Both the position numbers and the translations under genes were made by a program. The notes below the pieces were generated by a model, which was not told the DNA's origin, ran no database searches, and saw nothing but the letters and a program-made list of their open reading frames with translations. Shown piece by piece: positions 1 through 7,769 of a DNA stretch of 11,057 nucleotides. How positions within the stretch are numbered: position 1 is the stretch's first letter; every line of letters begins with the position of its first letter. The DNA lies in NCBI GenBank assembly GCA_012963185.1, contig DTWD01000290.1, positions 1-11,057 of the forward strand, written 5' to 3'. This DNA is from Acidobacteriota bacterium (lineage in GTDB: Bacteria; Acidobacteriota; Vicinamibacteria; Vicinamibacterales; UBA8438).

Positions 1-689
1 AGTTCAGTTGAAGCCTGCTTAATGTCAGTTTTAAACTTCCGATAGCTATCGCGGTCACGGCCGTAACAAAAGACACGGTCTGCACAGGCCGCTTCAGGTA
101 ACGACGTTTTTTCTGGAACACTCACGCCAGCAATTACCTGTGCGCCCATGGCTTTCGCTAATTCGATTGCGGCCATACCCACGCCACCCGACGCCCCATC
201 GACGAGGACTAGGTCACCGGCAGTAATATGTCCTAGCGTTTTGAGAGAGTGATAGGCCGGAAAGAAATTCCGGCCGAGGTTGGCGCACTTCGCTAGAGGG
301 ATACGGGGTGGTGCCTTCCAGACGTTCGAAGCGCCAACACTGACCACCGAAGAGAGCCCACCGATCGACATTTGTGCAATGACCCGGTCCCCAACGTTGA
401 CGTGTTCTACACCAGCTCCTACCGATTTAACGGTTCCGGTTACGTCCATTCCTGGGATATACGGAAGTTCTGGTTTCATCTGGTATAGGCCTTGGGCCTG
501 AAGCGTATCCGGGTATTGGATGCCGGCATAGTAGGTGTCGATAAGCACCTGACCGTCGCTGCATGATGGTGCCGGGATTTCCTCCAACCTCAAAACTTCG
601 CTCAACGGGTCCGGTGTGGAAATGGGTTTTCCCATCTTATCGAGCCCGGCGTAGCGGTGACAGCGTACGGCTTGAATGAATTCGGTCAT
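1..689 (-). CDS. NADPH:quinone oxidoreductase-like MDR dehydrogenase, C-terminus off the left edge
   Basis: Reading the minus strand from ATG at 689-687 gives 229 uninterrupted codons up to base 1, so the gene is partial and its C-terminal part lies outside the window. The N-terminal GroES-like domain (about residues 5-150) contains AGIQYPDTL (55-63) and PYIPGMDVTG (76-85), which match the Zn-independent quinone oxidoreductase branch of the medium-chain dehydrogenase family. The catalytic-zinc GxCHTD-type motif is absent. The Rossmann dinucleotide loop DGASGGVG lies at 164-171. The expected activity is NAD(P)H-dependent reduction of a quinone or an activated enone in the cytoplasm. The true substrate cannot be read from sequence. 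The start is supported by GGAG at 697-694, 4 nt from ATG. It is divergent from the cytochrome gene, with 176 bp between the starts. I am confident of the family and not of the substrate. Confidence 0.93.
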   Translation of the reverse strand, partial: MTEFIQAVRCHRYAGLDKMGKPISTPDPLSEVLRLEEIPAPSCSDGQVLIDTYYAGIQYPDTLQAQGLYQMKPELPYIPGMDVTGTVKSVGAGVEHVNVGDRVIAQMSIGGLSSVVSVGASNVWKAPPRIPLAKCANLGRNFFPAYHSLKTLGHITAGDLVLVDGASGGVGMAAIELAKAMGAQVIAGVSVPEKTSLPEAACADRVFCYGRDRDSYRKFKTDIKQASTE

Positions 690-711
690 GGTGCTCCAAA
701 AATGTAACGGA

Positions 712-717
712 ATTATA
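712..717 (-). promoter_or_regulatory. Perfect -10 hexamer for the MDR dehydrogenase gene
   Basis: The minus strand reads TATAAT here, 22 nt upstream of the ATG at 689. That would give a leader of about 15-20 nt holding the GGAG ribosome site. No good -35 match is found 16-18 bp further upstream (CCCACC region), so the promoter may be weak or activator-dependent. The call rests on the hexamer and its position only. Confidence 0.35.
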
Positions 718-785
718 GTAGTGCTTGAGATAGAGGTGGGAGTGTTCTAACTCTTTACTTTCTATAGGGTTAGGCCGTTTTATTC

Positions 786-814
786 TTGACTTGCTTTGCC
801 GGTACGACTAGGCT
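786..814 (+). promoter_or_regulatory. Candidate sigma-70 promoter for the cytochrome operon
   Basis: TTGACT (786-791) and TAGGCT (809-814) are separated by exactly 17 bp. The -35 matches the consensus at five of six positions. The -10 keeps the important first, second and sixth positions. It would give a leader of about 45 nt before the ATG at 866. A CACGTG palindrome (846-851) lies in that leader. An ATG directly followed by TAG (858-863) sits just ahead of the true start. Prediction from sequence alone. Confidence 0.35.
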
Positions 815-865
815 CACAGTGCCGGATGGTACGTGTTCTGATTTGCACGTGACAAGAATGTAGCA

Positions 866-3223
866 ATGTCCAGAATACAGACAGTGAAGACAGCGCTTCC
901 ATTGCTTTTGGCGACGTGTGTATCTGCTCACGTTGTTGCGCAAGAGGACGCCGCTCCCCATCGCCAGTTGCTTGATCGGTACTGTGTTACTTGCCATAGC
1001 GACAGGCTGGAAACCGCTGGTTTAAGTCTGGAAGACATCGATGTCGGGAACCCGCTTGAGCACGCGGAGGTATGGGAAAAGGTCGTACGGAAGTTGCGAA
1101 CGGGTACGATGCCGCCCCCGAACCGGACCCCTCCGCCTATCGAAGATAGCTTGGCGTTGCGAACATGGTTGGAATCCAATTTAGATGCGGCCGCGGAAAT
1201 GCAACCATTTGCCGGTCGAACAGAATCGCTCCGTCGTCTTAACCGGACTGAATATCAGAATGCCATTCGTGATCTGCTGGCCTTAGACATCGACGGTGCA
1301 ACGCTGTTGCCTCCAGATGAAGCGGGGCATGGTTTCGATAATGTTAATGTCGGGGACCTTTCTCCGGCGCTACTGGATCGGTACATATCCGCTGCTCAGC
1401 GGGTTAGTCGGTTGGCGGTTGGCACTACATTGACGTCAGTACAGGGTGATGTCATTCGTGTGCCTGCCGATATGACTCAGGAAGACCACATGGAAGGACT
1501 TCCCATAGGTACACGTGGTGGGGTCGTCGTTTCGTATACGTTTGCTCAAGACGGCGAGTACGATATCCAAATTCGCTTGGCGCGGAACCGCGGTGGTTTT
1601 GTAGGGGGATTGAGACAACCAGAGGACCACACGCTGGAGTTACTTATAGACCGAGAACGTGTTGAGTTGTTCACGATTGAGAAGCCACCTGAGGGAGATG
1701 ACCATGCCCGGGTGGATGAGCATCTGAAGGCACGGATTGAAGTGACGGCTGGCCCACATGATGTCGGCGTAACGTTCTTTAAGCGTGCGGCCTCGCTCCT
1801 TGAAACAGAGCGCCAACCACTGCAGTCACACTTTAATGAGACTCGACACCCACGCCAGACACCGGCTGTGTATGAGATGTCCATTACCGGGCCGTATAAC
1901 GCGACCGGCGCTGCGGACACGCCCAGCCGGCGGCGGTTGTTTGTGTGCGAACCGACTGAGGTGAGTCAATCGATCGAAGAGAACTGCGCCGAGCAGATTC
2001 TTATGACCGTGATGCGCCGGGCGTACCGCCGACCGGTTTCTACGGATGAGTTGAACGGTCCGATGGAGTTTTTCCGCGAGGGAAGGGCAGAGGGGGATTT
2101 TGACATCGGTATCGGAAAGGCGTTAAGCGCAGTACTCATGAATCCCAGTTTTCTGTTTCGTGTGGAATCCGACCCAGAAGAAGTGGCAGATGGCGGCGTT
2201 TACCGCATTAGCGACCTTGAACTGGCGTCACGGCTGTCGTTTTTTCTGTGGAGCAGTATTCCGGACGACGAATTGCTTGATGCAGCGATTAGTGGAGTAT
2301 TGAGTGCCCCGGATGAACTCGAGCGCCAGACTCGGCGGATGCTTGCCGACTCGCGATCTTTTAATCTGGCAAGTAACTTTGCGGGGCAGTGGCTCCGTCT
2401 TCGAAACCTTGAAGCCGTTACACCGAACGCGAGACTCTATCCGGACTTCGACGACAATTTACGGCAGGCGTTTCGTAAAGAAACAGAGATGTTTTTTGAT
2501 AGTGTGCTCCGGGAAGACCGGAGTGTGGTTGATTTGTTGAGTTCGGACTACACGTTCTTAAATGAGCGCCTTGCAAAGCATTACGGGATTCCGAATATTT
2601 ACGGTAGCCGGTTTCGGCGAGTGTCCCTCGATCCTGTCAGTAAACGTGGGGGACTCCTTCGTCACGGGAGTATTTTGTCGGTAACGTCGTACGCGACGAG
2701 GACATCACCTGTCATTCGCGGTGTCTGGGTACTCGATAACATTTTTGGTGCGCCGCCACCGCCGCCTTTACCGAATGTTCCGTCTCTTGAAGAAAATGCG
2801 GTCGCAGCTAATCTGCCGATGCGAGAACGCTTAGCCGCGCATCGTACAAATGCGGTGTGCGCAAGTTGTCATCGCACGATCGATCCTGTTGGATTTGCGC
2901 TTGAGAATTTTGATGCGATTGGTCGTTGGCGTGAGCATGAAGGAGATAACGGTCTGATGGATGCGTCGGGCGGACTCCCGGGAGTCGGGGACTTTGTGGG
3001 TGTCTCTGGATTGGAGGATGGCCTGCTGAGTCGTCCGGATCTTTTCACCGGAACATTGGCCGAGAAATTGCTGACTTTTGCGCTTGGTCGCGGCGTCGAA
3101 TTTTATGATGCGCCGGCGATTCGCAAGATCGTTCGCGATGTGGAATCTGAGGGATATCGGTTTTCGTCAGTTATTCTAGGGATTGTAAACAGCGTACCGT
3201 TTCAGATGAGGAACTCAACATGA
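866..3223 (+). CDS. Secreted two-heme cytochrome of the DUF1587/DUF1595/DUF1592/DUF1588/DUF1585 family
   Basis: This 785-residue exported protein has a Sec signal (residues 1 to about 26, basic MSRIQTVK then a hydrophobic core ending near VVAQ). The first heme site, CVTCH, is at 40-44. A DUF1587 segment (about 122-180) holds RLNRTEYQNAIRDLL. A beta-rich stretch (about 195-345) resembles the carbohydrate-binding-like insert found in this family. DUF1595 (about 373-434), DUF1592 (about 446-575), DUF1588 (about 592-690, with the second heme site CASCH at 665-669) and DUF1585 (about 712-783) follow. Order and length are normal for these Planctomycete-type cytochrome proteins, whose substrate is unknown. 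Electron transfer in the periplasm or at the outer surface is the likely role. The start has no strong Shine-Dalgarno sequence, but the signal peptide begins there. The stop overlaps the next start as ATGA, which fits the frequent pairing of this family with DUF1552 proteins. Confidence 0.93.
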   Translation: MSRIQTVKTALPLLLATCVSAHVVAQEDAAPHRQLLDRYCVTCHSDRLETAGLSLEDIDVGNPLEHAEVWEKVVRKLRTGTMPPPNRTPPPIEDSLALRTWLESNLDAAAEMQPFAGRTESLRRLNRTEYQNAIRDLLALDIDGATLLPPDEAGHGFDNVNVGDLSPALLDRYISAAQRVSRLAVGTTLTSVQGDVIRVPADMTQEDHMEGLPIGTRGGVVVSYTFAQDGEYDIQIRLARNRGGFVGGLRQPEDHTLELLIDRERVELFTIEKPPEGDDHARVDEHLKARIEVTAGPHDVGVTFFKRAASLLETERQPLQSHFNETRHPRQTPAVYEMSITGPYNATGAADTPSRRRLFVCEPTEVSQSIEENCAEQILMTVMRRAYRRPVSTDELNGPMEFFREGRAEGDFDIGIGKALSAVLMNPSFLFRVESDPEEVADGGVYRISDLELASRLSFFLWSSIPDDELLDAAISGVLSAPDELERQTRRMLADSRSFNLASNFAGQWLRLRNLEAVTPNARLYPDFDDNLRQAFRKETEMFFDSVLREDRSVVDLLSSDYTFLNERLAKHYGIPNIYGSRFRRVSLDPVSKRGGLLRHGSILSVTSYATRTSPVIRGVWVLDNIFGAPPPPPLPNVPSLEENAVAANLPMRERLAAHRTNAVCASCHRTIDPVGFALENFDAIGRWREHEGDNGLMDASGGLPGVGDFVGVSGLEDGLLSRPDLFTGTLAEKLLTFALGRGVEFYDAPAIRKIVRDVESEGYRFSSVILGIVNSVPFQMRNST

Positions 3224-4563
3224 TCATCACAAAGAAGGCGTTACCAAGACGTACGTTCTTGCGTGGCTTGCAGGCAACCCTGGCATTGCCTTTACTGGAC
3301 GCCATGATTCCAGCAGCAACGGCACTTGCGAAGACAGCAGCGAAACCGGTGCCACGATTGGGATACGTCTTTGTCCCGATGGGGTGTCATCACGACAAAT
3401 GGATTCCTGAAGGGGAGGGGGTCTTGAGACAGTTGTCCCCCAGCTTGAGCCCGCTAGAACCGGTTCGTGACCAGTTGACGGTCGTTACAAATCTTGAATT
3501 GGAAATGTCCTATCCGGGTACGCACGATACGTCGAATTCAGGTTTTCTGAGTGCGGCGTTTGCCAAGCATACAGAGAGTTCTGATTATCACCTCGGAACG
3601 ACCGCTGACCAACTTGCTGCAAAACAAATCGGCCAAGACACGCAGTTGTCGTCTCTGGAATTATGCATGGACGTGGATCCTCTTGCGGGTGTGTGTAATA
3701 ACGGTTATGCCTGTGTCTACCAGAACAGTTTGTCGTGGTCATCTCCCACAACGCCGTTGCCATCGGAAGCCCATCCCCGGATGGTATTCGAGCGACTTTT
3801 TGGTGAGGGCGGGACGCCTGAAGAGCGGCGGGCGGCGCTACAGAACAGGGCGAGCTTACTGGATTCGTTTAGTGCGGATGTCCAGCAACTAAAGGCACGA
3901 CTGACGGCTGGAGACCGCATCAGAGTGGATCAGTATCTCGATAGCATTCGTGAAGTGGAACGCCAGATCCAGCGAGCAGAGCACGGTGCAATGAATAATC
4001 CTGAACCTGACATGGATCGCCCAACGGGTGTACCCGTTTCATTCGCGGACCATGCTCGTTTGATGTTCGATCTGCAAGCGCTTGCGCTGCAGGGCGATTT
4101 GACGAGGGTTATTACTTTTCAGTTGACTCGTGAATTGAACAACCGGACGTATCCTGAAATTGGAGTACCTGATCCGCACCACCCGACGAGTCACCATGGA
4201 AACGATCCTGGGAAATTAGAGAAAATCGCCAAGATCAACACGTATCATGTGTCGTTCTTCTCTGAATTTCTTCAGAAATTAGCAGCCACACCGGACGGTG
4301 ACGGGTCGCTGCTTGACCACACTGTCTACTTGTACGGCAGTGGCATTGGGAACCCAAGTATTCATGACCATGAGAACCTTCCGATCCTTGTTGTTGGGGG
4401 AGCTGGCTGTGGCATGAAGGGTGGCCAACATATTCGATACGCGGACCAGACACCTTTAGCGAATTTGCATATGACACTTCTCGATCGTGTCGGTGTGCAT
4501 CTTGATTCGTTTGGTGATAGTAATGCGAAAGTTGAGAATTTATTTGATGAAGTTACCGTCTAA
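3220..4563 (+). CDS. Tat-exported DUF1552 protein
   Basis: This 447-residue protein starts in the ATGA overlap with the cytochrome gene, with GAGG about 8 nt upstream. PRRTFLRG (9-16), a hydrophobic stretch and AATALA (32-37) form a twin-arginine signal, which suggests export in a folded state, perhaps with a cofactor. The mature part matches DUF1552. It has a cysteine-containing GVCNNGYACVYQNSLSW segment (157-173), a His-rich DPHHPTSHHGND region (318-329) and a conserved C-terminal part with YLYGSGIGNPSIHDHENLP (370-388). Most members are annotated only as DUF1552 and have no assigned reaction. The His/Asp-rich region could bind metal, but this is inference. Tight coupling with the two-heme protein suggests that they form a complex or act on the same substrate outside the cytoplasm. 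Family assignment is firm; function is unknown. Confidence 0.92.
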   Translation: MIITKKALPRRTFLRGLQATLALPLLDAMIPAATALAKTAAKPVPRLGYVFVPMGCHHDKWIPEGEGVLRQLSPSLSPLEPVRDQLTVVTNLELEMSYPGTHDTSNSGFLSAAFAKHTESSDYHLGTTADQLAAKQIGQDTQLSSLELCMDVDPLAGVCNNGYACVYQNSLSWSSPTTPLPSEAHPRMVFERLFGEGGTPEERRAALQNRASLLDSFSADVQQLKARLTAGDRIRVDQYLDSIREVERQIQRAEHGAMNNPEPDMDRPTGVPVSFADHARLMFDLQALALQGDLTRVITFQLTRELNNRTYPEIGVPDPHHPTSHHGNDPGKLEKIAKINTYHVSFFSEFLQKLAATPDGDGSLLDHTVYLYGSGIGNPSIHDHENLPILVVGGAGCGMKGGQHIRYADQTPLANLHMTLLDRVGVHLDSFGDSNAKVENLFDEVTV

Positions 4564-4565
4564 GC

Positions 4566-4572
4566 AGGAGGT
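4566..4572 (+). promoter_or_regulatory. Ribosome binding site that fixes the ankyrin gene start
   Basis: AGGAGGT lies just after the DUF1552 stop codon and about 7-8 nt before ATG 4580. It is the strongest Shine-Dalgarno match in the operon. It favours ATG 4580 over upstream in-frame starts and over the second ATG at 4586. Confidence 0.75.
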
Positions 4573-4579
4573 AGGAGCG

Positions 4580-6178
4580 ATGGGCATGCTGCGCACTGTA
4601 GGAGTCTGCGTTCAGGTGATCGTGTTTGTTGCGCTGGCGACTCGCGTTGGGACTGCTGCGGCAGCAGGAGAGGCCCTGGTTGCCGATGCAGCAGAGAATC
4701 GAGAGGCCGCGGTAATAGAGACGCTGCTGAAGACGGGAGTCGATGTCAATGCGGCGCAGGTTGACGGAATGACAGCGTTGCATTGGGCGGTGTATCACGA
4801 TGATTTCCAGACGGCGAAGCTGTTAGTTAATGCCGGTGCCGATGTGCGGTTAGAGAACCGATATGGAGTGGCTCCTATTTCGCTTGCGTCGACGAATGGC
4901 AATGGCTTCCTTGTTGACCTCTTGCTTGAATCTGGCGCCGACGCCAACACCGTATTGAGCGGTGGTGAGTCGGTCTTGATGACCGCGTCATATGCCGGGA
5001 GCCTTGATGTTGTCGAGTCCTTACTGCGGCATGGTGCGGACCCGAACGCGACAGAACACCGGAATCAAACGGCGTTGATGTGGGCGGCAGCAGAAGGGCA
5101 TGCATTAGTGGTCGATGCGCTTCTCGATGCTGGTGCGGATGTGCACGCGAAGTTGTATTCCGGTTTTACGTCGATGTTTTTTGCGGTCCGTGAGGGGCGC
5201 ATCGAGGTGGTTCAGCGGTTGCTACAGGCTGGCACTGATGTGAACGCTCTTTTGGAGCGTGACAAGGATGCGGTGTGTGCGTGGTGTGATACGCGCTCTG
5301 CGCGACCCGTCAATGATGGGATGAGTCCATTGCTACTTGCAGTTCGAAATGGGCATTTTGAACTGGGATTATCACTCGTTGACGCTGGTGCCGATCTAAA
5401 TGATCAGCGAACCGGTTTTAGTCCGATCCATAGTGTGAGTTGGACGCGTAAGCCGGATGCAAGTGATACCGGGAACCCTTCCCCTGTTGGCTCCGGGAAC
5501 GTGACCAGCTTGGAGTTTGTGAGAGGGATGGTCGAACGTGGCGCTGACGTGAACTTGAGATTGGAACAGCCGAAGGGTAGACCACCACAGACGGCATCGC
5601 GATTGAGTAATGAAGGCGCCACGGCATTTCTGATGGCAGCGGATCGAGCCGATGTAGCGTTTATGCGATTGTTGGTGGAATTAGGCGCTGACCCGTTCAT
5701 GCCGAACATTGAATTTACAACGCCACTCATGGCGGCGGCGGGTCTTGGTACGACGGCGCCGCTTGAAGAAGCGGGGACAGAACCGGAAGCGTATGAAGCC
5801 GTTGAGTTATTGTTAGATCTCGGCGCGGACATTGATGCTATTGACGAGAATGGGGATACCCCGATGCATGGTGCCGCGTATGGGAATTTCCCGACCGTTG
5901 TTGAATTGCTCGCGAGACATGCCGCAGATTCTACGATTTGGAAAGAGAAGAATGAACGCGGACTGACGCCACTGTTTATTGCTGAAGGCTATCGTGGGGG
6001 CGGATTTAAGTTATCGCGTCCGACCACGGAAGCGGTGACTCGGGTGATGATGGCTGACGGCCTGTCGACGGCCGGTGAGCGACCTGCGATTCGTGATATC
6101 TATGAAGAGAAACCGGAGCCACAGCCGGAGCTACTGAAACCCGCACAGATTGGGAAGTCGAAAGTCTCCCAGCCGTAG
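4580..6178 (+). CDS. Exported ankyrin-repeat protein
   Basis: I place the start at ATG 4580, preceded by AGGAGGT (4566-4572) at good spacing. A longer in-frame reading back to 4487 would run inside the DUF1552 gene and spoil the signal peptide. The result is 532 residues. Residues 1 to about 29 form a Sec signal (MGMLRTVG, hydrophobic core, then TAAAAG). Roughly ten to eleven ankyrin repeats follow, clear at about 63-95, 96-128, 129-161, 162-194, 195-226, 247-279, 346-379 and 424-457, with hallmarks such as TALHWAV, LLVNAGADV and TALMWAAAEGH. Three linkers break the regular spacing (about 227-246, 285-310 and 386-405), and the first contains CAWC (233-236). The tail is charged and Pro-rich (PEPQPELLKP). 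Ankyrin arrays bind proteins, so this is probably a periplasmic scaffold or partner for the two preceding products. It has no enzymatic motif. The gap to the DUF1552 stop is 16 nt. Confidence 0.92.
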   Translation: MGMLRTVGVCVQVIVFVALATRVGTAAAAGEALVADAAENREAAVIETLLKTGVDVNAAQVDGMTALHWAVYHDDFQTAKLLVNAGADVRLENRYGVAPISLASTNGNGFLVDLLLESGADANTVLSGGESVLMTASYAGSLDVVESLLRHGADPNATEHRNQTALMWAAAEGHALVVDALLDAGADVHAKLYSGFTSMFFAVREGRIEVVQRLLQAGTDVNALLERDKDAVCAWCDTRSARPVNDGMSPLLLAVRNGHFELGLSLVDAGADLNDQRTGFSPIHSVSWTRKPDASDTGNPSPVGSGNVTSLEFVRGMVERGADVNLRLEQPKGRPPQTASRLSNEGATAFLMAADRADVAFMRLLVELGADPFMPNIEFTTPLMAAAGLGTTAPLEEAGTEPEAYEAVELLLDLGADIDAIDENGDTPMHGAAYGNFPTVVELLARHAADSTIWKEKNERGLTPLFIAEGYRGGGFKLSRPTTEAVTRVMMADGLSTAGERPAIRDIYEEKPEPQPELLKPAQIGKSKVSQP

Positions 6179-6204
6179 TCAGAAGGATTATTCCAAAAAC
6201 ACTC

Positions 6205-6849
6205 TTGCTAGTGCCGACCGAAATCGAGCGGCAGCACCTTGCAAGTCAGCCTCGATTCAATTCCTACGGTGCCTGCGAGTTGTGCGGCTTTGGTCCAGTG
6301 GCGGCCGCAGCGCGAACAGCCTCTCAAATCGCCGTTCATAAGCCGGACAGGGTGTTACTGATTGGTATTGCTGGGACGTTTGATTCTACGGTTTTACCGG
6401 TAGGAGGCGCCGCGTTTTTCTCACGTGTGCGCATGCATGGAATTGGTGTGGGTTCGGACGAGTCGTTTGTGCCGGCCGAAGAACTCGGTTTTCAGCAGTG
6501 GGCGGGAGCCGGTCCAGAGGATGGGATTGGTGACGAACTCATGCTGACAGTACCTATTCAGTCTGGCGTTGGTTCGCTTCTGACCGTTAGTGCGGCATCA
6601 GCTTCAACGCAGGACGCGCGACAACGGTTGCAACGCTACCCAGGTGTGGTGGCGGAAGATATGGAAGGGTATGCTGTTGCGCTGGCGTGTCGACTAGACA
6701 ATGTGCCACTAGTCATTGTGCGAGGAGTTTCCAATGTTGTGGGTGACCGTCTGAGCGCGAACTGGCAGATACGAGAAGCGTTGGCGGCTGCATGGTCGGT
6801 ATCAGAGGAAGCCATCGTTTGTTCGTCGTGGGATGATAATCCTGCATGA
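6205..6849 (+). CDS. mqnB: Futalosine hydrolase (MqnB), non-ATG start
   Basis: This is a 214-residue nucleoside phosphorylase/hydrolase-fold protein. MqnB cleaves futalosine to dehypoxanthine futalosine and hypoxanthine in the futalosine route to menaquinone, in the cytoplasm. Visible motifs are LLVPTEIE at the N-terminal strand, VLLIGIAGTF (50-59), VGSDESFVPAEELGF (82-96), the ribose-binding EDMEGYAVALAC (151-162) and VRGVSNVVGDR (172-182). In the last, Asn stands where methylthioadenosine nucleosidases have Asp, which is the pattern I expect for MqnB. No ATG or GTG is available in frame between the ankyrin stop and the first strand. TTG 6205 is the conventional choice. ATT 6190 would give a fuller first strand (PKTLLLVPTE) but sits only 3 nt after GAAGG. 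The 3' end overlaps mqnD as ATGA. Identity is confident; the exact start is not. Confidence 0.88.
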   Translation: MLVPTEIERQHLASQPRFNSYGACELCGFGPVAAAARTASQIAVHKPDRVLLIGIAGTFDSTVLPVGGAAFFSRVRMHGIGVGSDESFVPAEELGFQQWAGAGPEDGIGDELMLTVPIQSGVGSLLTVSAASASTQDARQRLQRYPGVVAEDMEGYAVALACRLDNVPLVIVRGVSNVVGDRLSANWQIREALAAAWSVSEEAIVCSSWDDNPA

Positions 6850-7700
6850 CGCCTATTCATCTGGGTATTTCTACCTGCCCGAATGACACATTTGCGTTTC
6901 ACGCGATTCTCAAAAAAAAGATAGACCTCCGTGGATTGGAATTCCGGATTGAACTCTTGGACGTCGATGAACTGAATCAACGGTTACTGCGTGGTGATTT
7001 CGATGTCGCAAAGGTAAGTTTTTACGCGGCGCTGTCTTTGGGGGCTGAGGTAGGTGTGCTTTCCGTTGGTTCGGCTCTTGGTTTCGGCGTTGGTCCTTTA
7101 TTGCTCGCTGCCCGCCCGAATACACATCCGCGTAATTGGATGCTAGCTTCTGACAGAGCACAGGCGCTTGTCTTGTGTCCCGGTGAAAAGACAACGGCAA
7201 CGCTGCTGTACCGCCTATTTCATCCTGGAGAAGGCGATGTCGAGTACAGAGTTTTTTCTGAGATCATGCCGGCGCTCAAAGGGGGAACAGCCGATTTTGG
7301 CGTGTGCATTCACGAAGGGCGATTTACGTGGCGTGACCAGGGTCTGTTTTTACTCGAAGATCTCGGTGAGAGTTGGGAGAAGGAGACGTCCACGCCACTG
7401 CCTCTTGGCGGGATTGTCGCGCGTCATCGTCTTGGGTCTGAGCGTATTGAAAGCGTAAAAGCCGTTCTGGAAGAGTCTGTTGTATACGCCTTGGCACATC
7501 GTGATGAGACGGTGGAAACCATGCGTCAATACGCAGAAGAACTCACCGACGATGTGATGTTGAAACATGTTGATCTGTATGTAAACGACTGGACTGTTGA
7601 CCTCGGCGTCAAAGGTCGTGCCGCGTTAGACGTACTTAGACGTCACGCGATTTCGTTGGGGATGCTGCCAGTCAGCGCGCCTCCGCTAAGAGTCTTTTAG
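6846..7700 (+). CDS. mqnD: 1,4-dihydroxy-6-naphthoate synthase (MqnD)
   Basis: This 284-residue protein has the periplasmic-binding-protein-like fold of the MqnA/MqnD family. MqnD converts cyclic dehypoxanthine futalosine to 1,4-dihydroxy-6-naphthoate, the last dedicated ring-forming step of the futalosine menaquinone pathway. The N-terminus carries the diagnostic STCPNDTFAFH (9-19). DFDVAKVSFYA (51-61) and ADFGVCIHEGRFTW (149-162) are also present. His156 in IHEGRF corresponds to the catalytic His described for Thermus thermophilus MqnD. Length is normal and no key residue is missing. The start codon overlaps the mqnB stop (ATGA), implying coupled translation and equal supply of both enzymes. 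MqnA, MqnC and MqnE are not in the window and must be encoded elsewhere if the pathway is complete. Confidence 0.96.
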   Translation: MTPIHLGISTCPNDTFAFHAILKKKIDLRGLEFRIELLDVDELNQRLLRGDFDVAKVSFYAALSLGAEVGVLSVGSALGFGVGPLLLAARPNTHPRNWMLASDRAQALVLCPGEKTTATLLYRLFHPGEGDVEYRVFSEIMPALKGGTADFGVCIHEGRFTWRDQGLFLLEDLGESWEKETSTPLPLGGIVARHRLGSERIESVKAVLEESVVYALAHRDETVETMRQYAEELTDDVMLKHVDLYVNDWTVDLGVKGRAALDVLRRHAISLGMLPVSAPPLRVF

Positions 7701-7740
7701 GCTACGGTTAGTGCTGTAACCCGACCGGATGCCCCTGTCA

Positions 7741-7769
7741 CAATTTATTTATTTCAAAGATATATATTT
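7741..7769 (+). promoter_or_regulatory. AT-rich stretch, possible promoter of the SnoaL-like gene
   Basis: This is the most AT-rich stretch in the window, with ATTTATTT and TATATATTTT. TATATT (7763-7768) matches the -10 consensus at five of six positions. No convincing -35 element lies at the right distance (CTGTCA at 7735-7740 is too far upstream for this hexamer). It starts 40 bp after the mqnD stop, so the next gene probably has its own transcript. Weak prediction. Confidence 0.3.

Noticed and set aside
280..501. Plus-strand open frame of 73 codons opposite the MDR dehydrogenase
   Set aside because: Antisense to a clear MDR GroES-like domain read on the minus strand.
1546..1920. Minus-strand open frame of 124 codons inside the cytochrome gene
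   Set aside because: Antisense shadow of a well-supported gene, rich in Ser/Arg, with no recognisable domain or ribosome site.
4487..4579. Upstream extension of the ankyrin gene to a start at 4487
   Set aside because: It overlaps the DUF1552 coding end by 77 bp and puts 31 residues in front of the signal peptide, while AGGAGGT sits exactly upstream of ATG 4580.
5404..5832. Minus-strand open frame of 142 codons inside the ankyrin gene
   Set aside because: Low-complexity Ser/Ala/Asn product typical of the reverse strand of a repeat gene, with no domain.
4720..5960. Internal DNA repetition in the ankyrin gene as a tandem repeat array or CRISPR-like structure
   Set aside because: The repetition is at protein level (33-residue ankyrin units) with diverged codons; no identical spaced DNA repeats are present.
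866..7700. The operon as a mobile or defence island
   Set aside because: No recombinase, flanking repeat, tRNA attachment site, nuclease or toxin is visible, and base composition looks uniform with the flanking genes.
7706..7721. GGTTA/TAACC hairpin after mqnD, with T-rich DNA further on, as a terminator
   Set aside because: Only 5 bp, and the T-rich stretch starts about 20 nt beyond the stem, so it does not fit an intrinsic terminator.
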